Assembly: GCF_014898815.1 (NCBI RefSeq)
Contig: NW_026515516.1
Span: 496,001 to 560,000 of the forward strand
DNA from: Panonychus citri
Taxonomy: Eukaryota; Arthropoda; Arachnida; Trombidiformes; Tetranychidae
Length of the DNA: 64,000 bases
Direction: 5' to 3'
Under the pieces are notes generated by a model. It was not told the origin of the DNA and did not search any database. It worked only from the letters and a program-made list of their open reading frames with translations. The first letter of the stretch is position 1, and each line of letters begins with the position of its first letter. A program made the position numbers and the translations under genes. Positions 41,866-54,764 of this stretch are shown here, piece by piece.

Positions 41866-42830
41866 ACAATTAACCATAATCACCTTTGAGAGGATAATCA
41901 AAATAAAAGAATCAAATTGAACGATGAAAATCAAATCAATAATCAACTAATAATAACAGTGATTGTTTGTAAACATCATCAGCTGATTGCATTTGTTTAT
42001 TATGTGAAAAAAAAACATGATAATAATCATGATTATCATTGATTATCCAATATTTATGTATTTTATTGGATGGATGCAACAATCAACAATTAATGCTAAT
42101 GAATTACAACCATACAATTAAGCTAATCTTTTCTTGAGTATATGCAATGAATTACAAGAATATGATTAATCTTATTGTTTTTTTGCGACAATTAATCTAC
42201 TATCTAAATGTTATCTATTTTGATTCTGTTGAAATCTATTTTTCCCTGAAATTTGATTCACATGATAATTAAGTATTTTTGTAACAATTAGAGAGATGAA
42301 AAGAGAGTGGAAACTAATGTTTAATTGTAACAATTAATCAATTTTCTCTCTTTCACTCTTTATATTTCTCTTTTATATTTTTCCAATTCTCTCCTAACAA
42401 TTAACAACCTATTTAAATTACTTTCTCATGTTTGTAAAATATTTGGATAATTGTTAAAATCTAATTGACTTTTTATTGAATTACAACTGAATTAAATTTG
42501 TACCCAAAGTATTAACATTTTGATTATAATGAAAAATGGCCAGACCACAAGTTCATCCCATTAACGAAAACATTAAGAACTTAATTCTCGAATAATTGAC
42601 AAAGATTAACATTGAACAATTAACTAATTGTGTCAACTTTTTGAAGAAAAAAACCGGCCTACAATATTTAATTAGAATACGATCCCTATGAGTTTTTGGA
42701 AATTTTTTCAAATTTATTTTTCAACTTGTGTATTCAATTGTTTTGTATTTGATTTTGATTAATTAATTGATTTAGTTTAGTCGGTGAAGATAATTTATGA
42801 TTGGGTTTTGATTAGTTTAACTCTTTGGCC
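41866..42830. other. Intergenic between melted and MED23
   Basis: AT-rich spacer containing the melted 3' UTR and the MED23 promoter. No other feature seen. Confidence 0.6.
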
Positions 42831-45800
42831 ATGGGAACTCCTATGGAAATTTCTTCAACCACTCCTGATGTTCATGGTTTCATTGATTTGGTTTTGGTGA
42901 GTTTTCCTTGGCTTTTTTTTTGTGTTTTACTTTCAAACACTTGAGATTTTTTAATTGGTCATTAATTTTGATTGTTTTTTTTCTTGTTCTTTTTGCCATT
43001 TGAAACATTCTAGAAAACCGAATCACTGGAATCAACATTTGCGGGTTTCATTATTGAATCAACTGTTAACAATGAGTTGAAGATGAAAAGCTATGAAGAG
43101 AAAATGACTTCTCTAGTTATAGAATTGGATTCTCCGGAAAAGATTGAGTTCATGTTACGAGATTATATCAATGAAACTGCTTCGATTCCTAATGTGAATA
43201 AAGTTAAATTGTTACTTGGCATGTTGGAATTTGCTATCAATAATCATCTACTACCTGCCAAGTAAGTTTCTATTCTCTTGGATAATTTGATCAAATTCTA
43301 AAATCATTTTCTATTTTTCTTTCTTTTTCCAGAGCGGTTTGTGAGGCTATTCTTAATTCTAAGCATTTACATATTGGGAAGCAAATCTTTTTCTGTGAAT
43401 CGTTTGAATTAATTCATCGGATAGTTTCTCATGTAGACTATAAAGGTGTCAGAGACATCATAAAGTTCATGATTGAGAAAATGCATACAATCCCTATCGA
43501 TGCAAATATTGCTATTCTACCGCAACTTGATGTTATGAGAAAGGTTAGTAACTCATTTCTTAAGAAACATGGACCAGCAAATTCTAATTATTCTTATTTC
43601 AATTAATTCTTTCTTCTACCAGGTTCTCGACTATACTCTAAATCGCAATTCTTCACTTTTACCTGCTTATTTGGCTTTCGATGAGATTCAAAAAAAGTCT
43701 GACAAATGGATGCATTGGGTTCGTAAGGCTTTAGACTTTCTTTCTTTTGAAAATTATTCTATTTTGTTTTATTATAATTATTTCTTGTTTTCTCAATTTT
43801 CCAGAAATTCGCTGATTTGATCTCATTTTACGTGGAAAGTTTCCGTCCAGTTGCTCAAATTGTTTCCATTATCGGTCGATCCAAACTTTTACCTATTGTT
43901 GGCTATTCGTCGACACTCAATCAATCCTGGCAACTAAATCCAGTCTCGGCGAAATTTCAACTTAAAGGACTTTTACCTTACAGTAAAGAGCTAACCGAAC
44001 CTCAGACCAGCATATTGAAGTATGTTCTTGAACAGCCTTATTCTCGGGATATGATTTACTTTATGTTAAGTTTAACAAGTAAAGCTAAATCTCGATGTCC
44101 CATTTTGGAGGAGCAGTTAATTTCATTGATTGTCATGGCCATGGAAAAATCTGAATCTGAACAATTGACCGCCGATGGTACTGATAGTGCTAGTCAAACA
44201 TTATGCTTATGGCAAATACTTTCCTGTCATTTGATTACCTTTATTATTTTAAATCACATCAGTTTCCCTCAATTGGTTCGTACATTAACCGATCTATTGG
44301 CGGCTAGAAATTTAAGAAAAGGTCGTGATCATTTAATGTGGGTTCTTCTTCAATATATCTCTGGATCAATTCAGAAAACACCATTAGTTGATTTTCTACC
44401 CTTTCTCAAACTTCACGATTTACTTTATCCAGAGAAAGATCCTCTCCCGGTTCCCGATATCACCAAGTCTATAAGTACTCATGGTTTTGCCATTTCCTCC
44501 ATTTGGGTTAGTTTAATCAAAAAAGCGGAAAGTGATCCTCAAAAATTAACTAGACCAATACCCAATTGTCTTAAATTGCACATTGAATTCCTTCAACAAG
44601 CCATTTTGTCCAACAATTTAGCGGCAAGTTTAGGTGCTGACTTTAAGATTCCCGTTATTTGCAATGCTTATTCAACCGTCTCAGAAAACTCTACTCGGAC
44701 AATGACCATCATGATTGATTCAATCAAATCAAATTCTAGAAGTGGAGGATCAAACAATGGCCAAGTCGCAATGACACCGCTTTCGGTAGCCTTATTGGAC
44801 TCGATAACTTTACACACCAAGATGAGTTTGATACATTCAATTGTGAACATTATCACCAGAGCAGTTAACAGTAAAGATGCTTCAGCAATCTCACCCGCCT
44901 TAGCGGAAACTTATGCTCGATTATTGATTTACATTGAACTTGAAACACTCGGTATTAAAGGTTTCATTCAAGGATTAATACCAAATGTGATTAAAATGCA
45001 ATGTTGGGGTGTCTTAAATATCCTACTGGAAATGTTTATCCATCGATTACACCATATTTCCGCACCCTATCGAGTACAATTTCTAAACCAACTTCACCAT
45101 TTAGCTAATTTACCTCACAGCAATCAAATTCAACTAAATTCATGCATGGAAAGTACTGCTCTTAAATTGATCATGGGATTTACATCAACTGAAGTTCTTC
45201 TTATAACTCAACTTAATCGCTATCAAAATGAACCCAAGATCAGGATATCCCCTGATTCTGAAGAGTTGAACAAAGTTTTAATTCTAACATTGGCTCGAGC
45301 CATCCATGTAACGGGTTGTGATTCTCTTGTCGAATGGTGTAAAGAATTACTTGCTAATATAATGCAAAGTACTCCACTTAACTGGTCAAGTTGTACACTT
45401 AAATGTTTCCCTCCGGCGATTACTGAATATTATCAAAAGTTTACCACCGTCAAGGAAGATAAAGACACACTGAAACAATCAGTTGAAGAGGAATATCGTA
45501 AATGGATAACCATGTCCAATGAGAATGATATTGTTCAACATTTCTCAATACAAGGAACAACTCCAGTCTTTTTATGTCTTTTATGGAAAATGTTACTCGA
45601 AAATGATCGAATCAATCCAATTGCGTACAAAATTCTGGACAGAATTGGAGCCAAATCTTTATCAGCCCAACTCAGAGTCTTAGCCGATTTTCTTGTCTAC
45701 GAATTTTCAAATCTCTGTGGTCAACACAATTGCACCAAATATGTCGATAAACTAAACGATCTTATCTGGAAAAGTCACATTATAACATTGGATAGATTTT

Positions 45801-47720
45801 TATTGTGTTTGGTAAAGTTTTTTGGCGAAATTTTTTTTTTTAAATTGCTCAAATTTAAATTCTAATTGTTTCTTCTCTAATAATTTGTTCTCATCTCTTT
45901 CTCTTTCCATAGACTTTACGAGCATACGAAGGAAATGAAGCTCAAGTTTCTCTTTTTATCATTCAAATGTTATTGTTGAAAACAAGTGATTTCCCTAATC
46001 GAGTTGCTGATTTTGTCAGGGAAATGTCACCAGAACATTGGAAACAAAATAATTGGCATGAGAAACATATCGCTTTACATAGAGTAAGTAATCTGATTGT
46101 TTACCAATTAATGTTAATCAACTAATCAATACATTAACATGGATTAACCTTTTATCGGATTTAAAATAAGTCTCTTTTTTTCATAAGACTAAAAGTGTTT
46201 ATTTTGGTTTAGATCATGTTAAAACTTTGCCTACTAATCTCCTTCCAATTTTCGCCTTTAACTATTGTTTAAAACTTTCTCAAGTAATTAACAATTAACT
46301 GGCCTTTTATTTTGTACTCTCACTTTATTATATCGGCTCAAATTATATATGTATTTCTGAAAATTTGAGAACGTATAATTTAACTTATTTAACTATTAAG
46401 TTTATTTACATTTTCAATTTACTGATATTTGTTATAATTTATTTTTTTCTCTCTCTTTCTCTCCTTAATTAGAAATATCCTGAAAAGTTTTACTTTGAAG
46501 GTCTCGCTGATATAAGTGGACAGAATATGCAACATTCTTACTTACCAACTTATTTTAGTAACATTTGCCTTCGATTTCTTCCTGTTCTCGATTTGATTAC
46601 CCATCGTTACCTTGAATTACCAACGGGATCACTTCAAAGTCCACTCATTGATACTTTACTCGAAAAATATGGTTGCCTGTACAAATTTCATGATAGACCG
46701 ATAACTTATCTTTATGATACACTTCATTACTATGAGCATAAGCTTCGAGAGAGGCCAGCACTCCGTCGGAAACTTGTATCAATTGTAATTGGTGCATTTA
46801 GAGATATTAAACCAAAAGATTGGTCAGTTACCGAAGCTTATCTTAACTATATGAGACGTCCAAATGAGGATGTAGCTTGGACTCCCGATTTAGATTATTA
46901 TTTCAAGTTAATCAGCAGGTTGGTTGATACTTTCCAAGGTAAATCTCCTTTCCCTCAAGTTGACTGGCGGTTCAATGAGTTTACAAATTGTGGTGTTCAC
47001 GCTCTTCATATTACCTGTATTGAACTGATGGCACTTCCAGTGGCAGCTGATGTTGTTGCAAACAATTTAATTGATCTTGTGGTTGTTGATCATAAATATA
47101 TTCCTCGAAATGCTATTGAACATTGGAACAATGCAATTGGTATTGTGTTGACCGCTCTCCCTGAGCCCTATTGGTCTGTTCTCAATGATCGTATCATCTC
47201 AATGATGGATAATCCACTTTTAGCTTATTCTCCTCATTCTGAACCTTTCCATCTGATGAACTTTTCCGGTAGCCATAGGTCAATGTCAGAAATGCAGCCA
47301 AGCTACTTGATTGCCTTGAGCCATTCATTTTTCCATCATGCATCAATCGGTCAAATTACACCGATACCCCAATTTTTACGTGAACGAGTTAAACCAGTGA
47401 TTAAAACGGAAGAGCAGTTACTTTTTATCATGCACATTGTTTGCCCATTTTTACAGCGACTTTGGGCTGAACGGACACGTAAAGCAATGGAAATTACCAT
47501 TGAATTATATTCACTTCTTGAAACTATTGATAATGAGAAATTATGTCCCAATCTCCGTTTCATGGATCCTATTTCTGACCTTTTGTATCACATGAAATAT
47601 CAAATTACTGGTGATATAGTTAAAAACGATATCGAAGGTAAAATTCGTAATCTAAGGCCAGCATTACAAAAGCGACTTCGTTTTATTACCCATCTTAACA
47701 TTGAACCAAATGCAACATAA
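42831..47720 (+). CDS. MED23: Mediator complex subunit 23
   Basis: Seven coding exons: 42831-42896, 43014-43261, 43333-43543, 43623-43718, 43805-45811, 45913-46083, 46473-47720, giving 1348 residues, close to human MED23 (about 1370). MED23 is a large helical-repeat tail subunit of Mediator that links activators to RNA polymerase II. Recognisable parts include 'ESFRPVAQIVSIIGRSKLLP' and a C-terminal region with 'CLRFLPVLDLITHRYLE', 'TNCGVHALHITCIELMALP' and 'IEHWNNAIGIVLTALP'. The donor of exon 4 is uncertain (TGG|GTTCGT gives the right phase; the stronger GTAAGG 4 nt later does not). Other junctions fit GT/AG and phase. The largest exon (about 2 kb) is fully open. Confidence 0.93.
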
Positions 47721-49324
47721 CCCTCATTCCATTATCTATTATAATTATCATCAAATTGTCACAATTTGTTGTCCAAATCACCGTCAAAATATTAATAACC
47801 ATCAACAAACATCAACAACAGACAACAACAAGTAAACAAACATAAACAACTCAAATGTACATAGTAAACAATTGTAAATGTAAACAATTCCTATTGTAAT
47901 TTATATTAATCGTACAGTGAACATTTTTGAAATACTATTTATATCAAAGGAAGGAGAAAACAATCAACATTGATTCAAATTATATTGATTGATTGATTTT
48001 ATCATCAGTTAATCTACTATGAAACAATTAATGTAGACGATAAAGTTGATAATTAACAACGTAACAAATTATGATAATATTTTTGCTCAACTTTTACTAA
48101 CTTTGTATTGTAGTATTTAAATTGTTGTAATTACGATTGAATCTCTTATTTTCATCCTTCGGACAATTAACTTGATGAGCAATTTCACTGACCCATTTAA
48201 ATTTAAAAACTACTTTGATTACATTTTCACAATTAATTAGCATTTAAATTTGAAGTTCAACCAGAGCATCAAATTGTAATAATCAAGAGAAACATAAAAA
48301 ATTGGAAACAAATATCAAAATTAACTCAAGTTGCTCTCTAAATAATAATAAGAAGAGGAAAAGTTTTGTTTACAATTAACAAATGAAAAAACTAATCGAC
48401 AATCAACTAACTATTGAGCTTTTTTTTTACTCTCCATCAATCAAGTAATCAATTAATTGTCTATGGATAAGCTAATCAAGGTAACATGATCAACACATTG
48501 ACCTAATTGAAGTTTAAAGTAAAATCTTAGTAATTAAATTGAGAAACAATTTCCGTTCTCAAGTAATTAAAAAGCTTAAATTGTTTATTCGTTAACGATT
48601 AACCTTTATACTCAATTATTAATTTCTTATTAATTTCTGAATCTTATTTTCAGGTCAATGTCCGTTCCGATTATTTTGGACTATTAAATTTTACTGTATT
48701 TTTATATGTGAACACTTTTGCGTTAATTGTTGGTAATATTTTTAAATCTCTACTTTAATTGCGATCTGAAATTAACAGTTAATAAAGTAGTTAACCAAGC
48801 AAAAATGATGAATTTGATTGTGAAGATGATCAATGGTCAGTGATTTAGTTAATTATGTTACCGTGTCGGCCTACAAGAGTAATTAACAATTAGATCTGGA
48901 AGAAAAAGTTAATCATTATAAAGAAAGGGAATCTTTAAATTGTAATAGATTAAAACTAAAATTGTATTAATTATATTTAATTGTAATGCTCACTTGATGA
49001 TTTGTGAGCCTTTAATCATAACAAAATGTACTCACATTTGATCACAATTTGTTCAACAATCAAGGTAAATCTTTTCAAAGATGAGTTTCAATTTTTCCAA
49101 GTTTCAATCATTATCATTATTATGTTCAATTTTGATAATCAATTGATCATTTTCATGGTATCATCAATATCTACTAATCAAGACTCATTGATTAATCACT
49201 AATCGTCCCAAATAATCAGTTAAATCGTTGAAAAGAGGTTCAAAATTTAATCGTAATTTAAGATTATCAATTGATCGTGTTTATTTCCGTGTCAATCCAA
49301 CAATCAATTTGTATAATAACAAAA
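47721..49324. other. Intergenic after MED23
   Basis: AT-rich, no supported gene. It contains the MED23 3' UTR and the upstream region of the small secreted-protein gene at 49325. Confidence 0.55.
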
Positions 49325-50081
49325 ATGGACCATAAAACTAATCACAATCAACAATCAATTTCCACAATCATGTTAATTTTATTCTGTTTATTAAATCTAA
49401 GTGTTCTCGTTAATGGTAATCATGGTCATCTTCATCATCTATTTGGACTAAGCAATCGACAAAAGTACGATTTCGCTAAAAAAGTGGCCGCCGCTCTGTT
49501 CGTCTCGTATCGAGCAAAAAAGTTTCTTCTTCCAGTCCCATTTCCGATTCCAATACCCGTTCCGTAAGTTAATCAATTGTTTCCAATTTCTTTAATTATT
49601 ATAAACAAAGGTTTCCCAAGAGAATCAACAATTAACCTTAGACAACAAGTTAATTTACTTTGATCGTGTTGAGAGTTAACTTCAAGGTACTTGAAAAGAT
49701 TACAATCAATTAGACAATTAAGTAAACACAACAAATCGAATCAAGAAAAATCAATCGATAAATCATTAACTATTATTACTTTGTATTAATAGAGAGAGAA
49801 ACAAACAAAAAGAGTCAAAGTTACATAATTTACCTGAGAAATTAACTAATTACCTTTTCTCAAAGGTGTAAACTAAACAGTTTCAATTATCTTTACAACG
49901 ATTAATTGTTTTAATTGGTTTTTCTCAAAGGGTATTTGAAACTTATCAACCTGTTGTTGCTGATCCGCTGTACTTTAAATGGTTAACAATTAAAAATCAC
50001 ATTGGATCACCCGGTGGAGTTGCTAATTTGGGTGTACATGGTGGTACTGGTCTCGGTGGAGGATTACATGGTCTTGGATGA
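49325..50081 (+). CDS. Small secreted protein, Gly/His-rich C-terminus, function unknown
   Basis: Exons 49325-49563 and 49931-50081 (phase 2 intron of 367 nt) give 129 residues. The first Met is followed by an Asn/Gln/Ser stretch and then a strong signal-peptide core ('IMLILFCLLNLSVLVNG') about 16-32. The mature part has 'HGHLHHLFGL', a basic amphipathic 'KKVAAALFVSYRAKKFLLP', a Pro-alternating 'FPIPIPVP' at the exon junction, and a Gly-rich end with 'GGTGLGGGLHGLG'. Such a profile is seen in arthropod cuticle or silk-like secreted peptides and in antimicrobial-like peptides, but I recognise no family. Splice sites and phase fit well, so it is probably a real gene. Confidence 0.7.
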
Positions 50082-50364
50082 ACTTGTATCAGTTTTTGTT
50101 TCATTTTATTATTCAAGTTTTGCAGAATTTAAAATTTTTTTTCGTATAATTATTACAATCAATGATTAAATAAATTTAATTGTTATGTAGAAAAAGAAAA
50201 CCGTTTGTTGAATATATATAAGAGTGTTTTTTCAGGTTATCTGATTAACTCAAATCATTGGATGATATGGAGTTGAGATAAAGGCAATTTTTTTGTGTTG
50301 ATTTCAGCAGGAAAAAAAAAACTCTCAGGGATTAAAATAGCATGTGTAAAGTGAGAAATGTTGA

Positions 50365-50778
50365 TTACGATGGAGTCATTAAGTGGACTGTATGTGTGAG
50401 TTGTTGTTGTTGCTGTTGCTGAAATTGAAATTGAAATTGTAGTTGTTGTTGCTGTTGGTGTTGTTGCTGCTGTTCTTGTTCTTGTTGTTGTAGATGAAGT
50501 TGTTGTGGATCATGATGAATGATGGAGGAAGTTGAAGGTTGCGAGGGAGAATCAACAATTATATCGATGAATGTATCCATTTCGGGTTGGTCATCGATAG
50601 AAGTGGTTTCTTCAAAATAACTGCCCATCAAATCCCATTCATCAAGGTTACGTCTTGATTCACCTTCCAATGATTGTTGACGAGCAGTTTTACGTTCTCG
50701 TTGCCAAACCAAACGAATACGATCTTTAAAACTAAGATCCTTGTTGTTCTTATAATTTCGAGAACGAGTAGTCGACAT
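50365..50778 (-). CDS. Uncharacterised poly-Gln protein
   Basis: 137-residue single ORF from an ATG at 50776-50778. The N-terminal half is basic ('SFKDRIRLVWQRERKTARQQ') then acidic ('DEWDLMGSYFEE', 'DTFIDIIVD'); the C-terminal 45 residues are mostly Gln with His, Leu and a QFQFQFQ run. No known domain is seen. The codons of the Gln tract are mixed CAA/CAG, consistent with translated DNA. It could be a transcription-related adaptor, but this is speculation. Confidence 0.55.
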   Translation of the reverse strand: MSTTRSRNYKNNKDLSFKDRIRLVWQRERKTARQQSLEGESRRNLDEWDLMGSYFEETTSIDDQPEMDTFIDIIVDSPSQPSTSSIIHHDPQQLHLQQQEQEQQQQHQQQQQLQFQFQFQQQQQQQLTHTVHLMTPS

Positions 50779-51812
50779 ATTGAACTAAACAGAACAATAA
50801 ACACAAAAGAATGAGAAATAATGAGAAAAATGAAGTGAAAGTGAGGCGAGATAAAAGTGTATTAAAATAAAAACGAAATAAAAAGCAATGTGATGAAAAA
50901 GAATTAAAATTATTTACAAATGTAGAAAGATGAACAGAGAAAATTAAGGTTCAACAACAAATTTAACTCGATTGTTGAACAGTTGATTGTCTAATGAACT
51001 GGAAATAATTAACTATCAACTTAAATAAGGAACAATAAGTTAACAGTAATCAAGGAAAAAGCAAAGTTTGTTTATCAAAACCAAAGAGTTAATGTTGATA
51101 TAGAAGGGGAAAAGTAGAAAGAGGAAAAAGAGGGAGAACAAAGAAAGAAAAAAAATTTGGCGCCAAATTCAATCTTCTAGTAGAATCCTGATTTTCGGTT
51201 GGATTTTACTTGTATCTTTAATCGGCAATCTAATCATCATCGTTAATTAGATTATAATCCATTCTTTAGGTAAATAGGTTAATCTCAAGTAGATTTTTGT
51301 GTTAGAAATTATCAAATGACATTAGTAACCTACAATTTTTGTACTATCTTTAAATTGTAATCTGATTGTTATATTGATTAGTTTTCTTGGTTACTTTTCA
51401 ATGATCTTGAAATTTAGATAAGAAAATGATTAATTGTGATTGATTTAACTAGAGATTGAAGTTTAATTTTGGTTGGTTAAGTTGATGAGGAAAATTTGGT
51501 GATACAAGTTTGCAAATTATCGAGTAATTAGTTGATTTTGATGTGAGTTAATTGGTTTGACATTTTGTTTGTAACCTTAGAGATTTAAATAAGAATGACA
51601 ATTTTTTTCCAACTAAATTTATTAAGATTATGGATCGAGGATTATGGATTAAGATTATGGAGAGAGTTTAAAGGTTTATCAGATTGAAAGAATTGAGAGT
51701 GAAAAAAGGATTAAAGGTCTAGAGTGTTAATCCGTTGGAAATTGGATTAATCGTTTAAACTTTTTAATTCTTTTCATAGGAAGGGAGGGGAAATGGTCAA
51801 GGTATTAGGTCT
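50779..51812. other. Intergenic, no gene seen
   Basis: AT-rich DNA between two small genes. A purine-rich stretch lies at 51105-51155. Nothing coding was recognised. Confidence 0.5.
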
Positions 51813-51850
51813 TATAAAATCGAGGAGTTCGAGAAGTCGTTAGTTCATTT
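51813..51850 (+). promoter_or_regulatory. TATA box of the Ser-rich gene
   Basis: TATAAAA at 51813-51819, with a plausible start region TTAGTTCATT about 28 bp further on, places transcription about 120 nt before the ATG at 51962. A clean TATA box supports the small downstream ORF as a real, probably regulated gene. Confidence 0.55.
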
Positions 51851-51961
51851 CGTCTTTCGATCGACAAACGTCCAGTTAATGGTCAGTTGTTTTATTATTT
51901 GACTTTTTGACGATTTTTTTTGTTCAATCTTGTCATCAAATTTTTCTATTCAATTTTTGAA

Positions 51962-52366
51962 ATGTCTTCAATTTCGCCCAGTGATTATCAAGAGTCTATT
52001 TCATCGTCACCACCGCGATTGATTAGACCTCGAATGAGACTTTACATTCCGAAATCACCGATTATTGTTTGGACTGTGATCAATTTCACCAAATCATCTT
52101 CATCTCCGCCAACACCACCAACCTCATCAGAGAGCAGTCATGAACCTGAATCTTCAAATAATTCTGAAGATGAGTCTGAAACATCAGTTTCACCTTTGTC
52201 ATCAAAATCATCATCACGATCATCCTTATATTCATCATCTCTTGCGTCTTCGCCCACAATTACACCTACTCAATCGCCCAGTCCCTCGGTCTATTCATCA
52301 CCAGCCTCATCACCAGAATCAACTAACGGTAAAAGGAAATACACCTTGAAGAGCTTCAAACGATAA
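51962..52366 (+). CDS. Ser/Pro-rich protein of unknown function
   Basis: 134 residues from ATG 51962. It starts 'MSSISPSDYQESISSSPPRL', then has a short ordered segment ('MRLYIPKSPIIVWTVINF', about residues 25-42), followed by about 80 residues dominated by Ser, Pro and Thr with many SP sites, and a basic end 'GKRKYTLKSFKR'. Single exon behind a TATA box. No family recognised; the SP-rich, basic-ended design would fit a phosphorylated nuclear protein. It lies at the edge of the duplicated ovo/serpin region. Confidence 0.55.
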   Translation: MSSISPSDYQESISSSPPRLIRPRMRLYIPKSPIIVWTVINFTKSSSSPPTPPTSSESSHEPESSNNSEDESETSVSPLSSKSSSRSSLYSSSLASSPTITPTQSPSPSVYSSPASSPESTNGKRKYTLKSFKR

Positions 52367-53893
52367 AAAGAAATCACAATCAACTCACCAAATTTATTCT
52401 ACCAGTGCCAAAGTAAATCATGTAAATTTCACATGAAGATTTATCAATAAACAATCAAATTTAACAATCGAATCAACGAAAATTAGTCTATTTTCTTTCC
52501 ATCAGATGTCCTATGCATCTCATTGATTCCTTTAGTCGAATCAAAGTTTAGAGTCACAATTGAAATTTTCGGAATAAAAATTGATGAATGTGATCACTTG
52601 AAAATATTACACATTAATTAGTAGAACAATTAACAGTCAAAAAAAGGAATGAGTTTAATATAATTAATCCAAGAATCTACGTGTCAATGAGATGTGAGGA
52701 AAGAGACTCGATCAACATATTAGATCTTCCGAATGATTTCAAGAAGAAAAATATATTCAACGCGAATATAATTATCGAATCAACGATTGGAAAGTTAGTT
52801 ATTCATTGATTGATTATTGTATTACAATAATTAAGAATAAGAGAAACGCGAAAAAACGAAACGGTAATAGTAGAACGGGCGACATGTTAGTTATGGACGA
52901 TCTTCGGCTTAATAGATCGATTGCTTATTCGGTTTTTACTGAAAATCTATCGGCTTTGACCTTCTCACATTAGAGCTCCGGGAAAGGAATTTCGTGCTTC
53001 GAAAATCAATTTGTAGATCAGAATATCAGTTAATTCAGTTAATTAAATTCTACACAAAAAATATTCCATTGATCCTTTTGTTTCCTATTTTTCTTCAGTA
53101 TTTTCATTCATAGAGATTCTTTTGTAATAGTAAAACAATAATTGAATCTTAGTTTCATGTCGAAATCTCTTTAATTTCATCACGAACGAGGTTTCCCTCT
53201 TATTGAAATTCTCGAATAAAGTTCACAGAAATTTTCGTTAGTCCTGAATCTCTTCACTAGATGTCAACTTGGTCTCCAGTTGAATAGATTTGATTGCAAT
53301 TAATTCATTTGGAAATAATTTTTATTGTTGAAAATCAATTTCAATTGTCATTCAGAAAAAAAAGTTCATCAGATACAAAAAAATGAGCATTGGTCAATTG
53401 TGAAAATTTGGTAATGATAAAAAAACATCAGTAAAAATAAATGAACGTTAATTGTTCATCGAGGTTTATGATCACAATTAAAATGATGGAATAAAAAATT
53501 GATGAATGTGATCACTTGAAAATATTACACATTAATTAGTAGAACAATTAACAGTCAAAAAAAGGAATGAGTTTAATATAATTAGTCCAAGAATCTAAAT
53601 GTCAATGAGATGTGAAAGGAAAGAGATTCAATGAGGTTTTAGATTTTTGGATTAATTTTACAAAAAAATTACATTTGATTTGAGATTATTAATATTATCA
53701 AATCAACGATTGCCAATTAAGTCACTTGTTTGTTTGTTTGTTTCAATGATTAGCAAAAAATAAGTGAAAATGATGAAATTGATTCGAAGAGAGAAAAAGA
53801 GATGAAAATCGATTGTCGTCCATGCAAACCAATCAGAATTTAATGTTGATCCATTTCGATGATTAACTTATCTCGGATAAGCAGTCGAATTGA
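52367..53893. repeat. Repeat-rich non-coding block upstream of the ovo exon copy
   Basis: Three parts. 52560-52870 is a diverged copy (B) of the dispersed repeat. 52890-53130 resembles 57115-57490, i.e. the flank before the 154-residue gene (shared segments such as AATCTATCGG and ATTCTTTTGTAAT). 53155-53893 is nearly identical to 58225-58970. No gene is supported. The block is the downstream flank of an ovo-exon duplication. Confidence 0.75.
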
Positions 53894-54329
53894 TCATTCG
53901 GCGAATGGAAAATTGTTATCATTGAACTTGAAATGTCTCTTGTCATAGAATTTCGCCAATGCTGGTGAATATGGATGATTCTGTTTCAAGTGAATATAAT
54001 GTTGTTCTGGTTGATTAGTTGTATTTCCACATTCTTCGCACACATAAATCTTTGTCCTTCGCTCTTTGTAAGCGTAAGTGTGAGAAATCCCATGGACTTT
54101 GAGTGTGTGCGATTCCAATGAACATCTCTGAGTAAATGATTTATCACAATGATTACATTTATAAGGACGAACACCTAAAGGATCAAAGGCAAGAAAAAGA
54201 GCAACAATTAACACACTTGTTGATTAGAATCACAAATAAGACTTTTCTTTTTTTTTCTTTTTTCTCTTTTTTCTCTCTTCGTTTTCTATTTTTACTGTTT
54301 GCTTTTCTCTTTTTCTCTTTCACGTTAAC
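53150..54329. repeat. Segmental duplication, left copy
   Basis: Matches 58220-59406 with very few differences over about 1.1 kb; offset is 5063 at the left and 5077 at the right because the right copy has small insertions. Contains the 3' part of ovo intron 2, the last exon and the downstream flank. Confidence 0.9.
53894..54174 (-). pseudogene. Duplicate of the last ovo exon (zinc fingers 3-4), detached
   Basis: The translated sequence is identical to the true last exon at 58971-59251, including the 3' splice acceptor (TTTAG before GTGTTCG) and the stop. It encodes 'VRPYKCNHCDKSF', the conserved 'QRCSLESH' finger and 'YVCEECGNTT', but no promoter-proximal exons are near it; the serpin gene lies between it and ovo. 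It could be a dead copy, an alternative terminal exon spliced from ovo across about 5.9 kb, or an assembly duplicate. Confidence 0.8.
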
Positions 54330-54764
54330 AAAAACAATAAGATTAAACATAATTAAGGTAATTTTTTTTTACATAATCTCTAAATTGTTGGGTGGTCACT
54401 AATTGTCAATTACAAAAGTAGCTTAATTAAACAATTTAGTTACATAAGGACAAATGGAAAATTTCAATTGCAATGAGTTTAATTGTCCATAACAATCATG
54501 CAGTTTCGTTTGTAAAGGTTTAATTTTAACGTATTTATATGTAGGATCACAATTAAGATTTACAGTAGATTGACCAAGAAATTAGTCAATCATTAAGTAA
54601 TTGTTATGATGATGAAGATTGATGAAGATAAGTACATGTTGATTATTGATGAATGATGTTGGTGTCATCTTTGTCGTAATTGTTTGATGGGTTTCAAGAT
54701 GATGATGAAGGCGAAGATGAGTGAAAAGTGATTGCAGCATTTTAATTAACAATTAGCTGATTAA
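54175..54764. other. Region between ovo exon copy and serpin
   Basis: Up to about 54329 it still matches the ovo intron (59252-59406), including its T/C-rich tract; after that the copies diverge. The remainder is AT-rich with the serpin 3' UTR. Confidence 0.65.
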
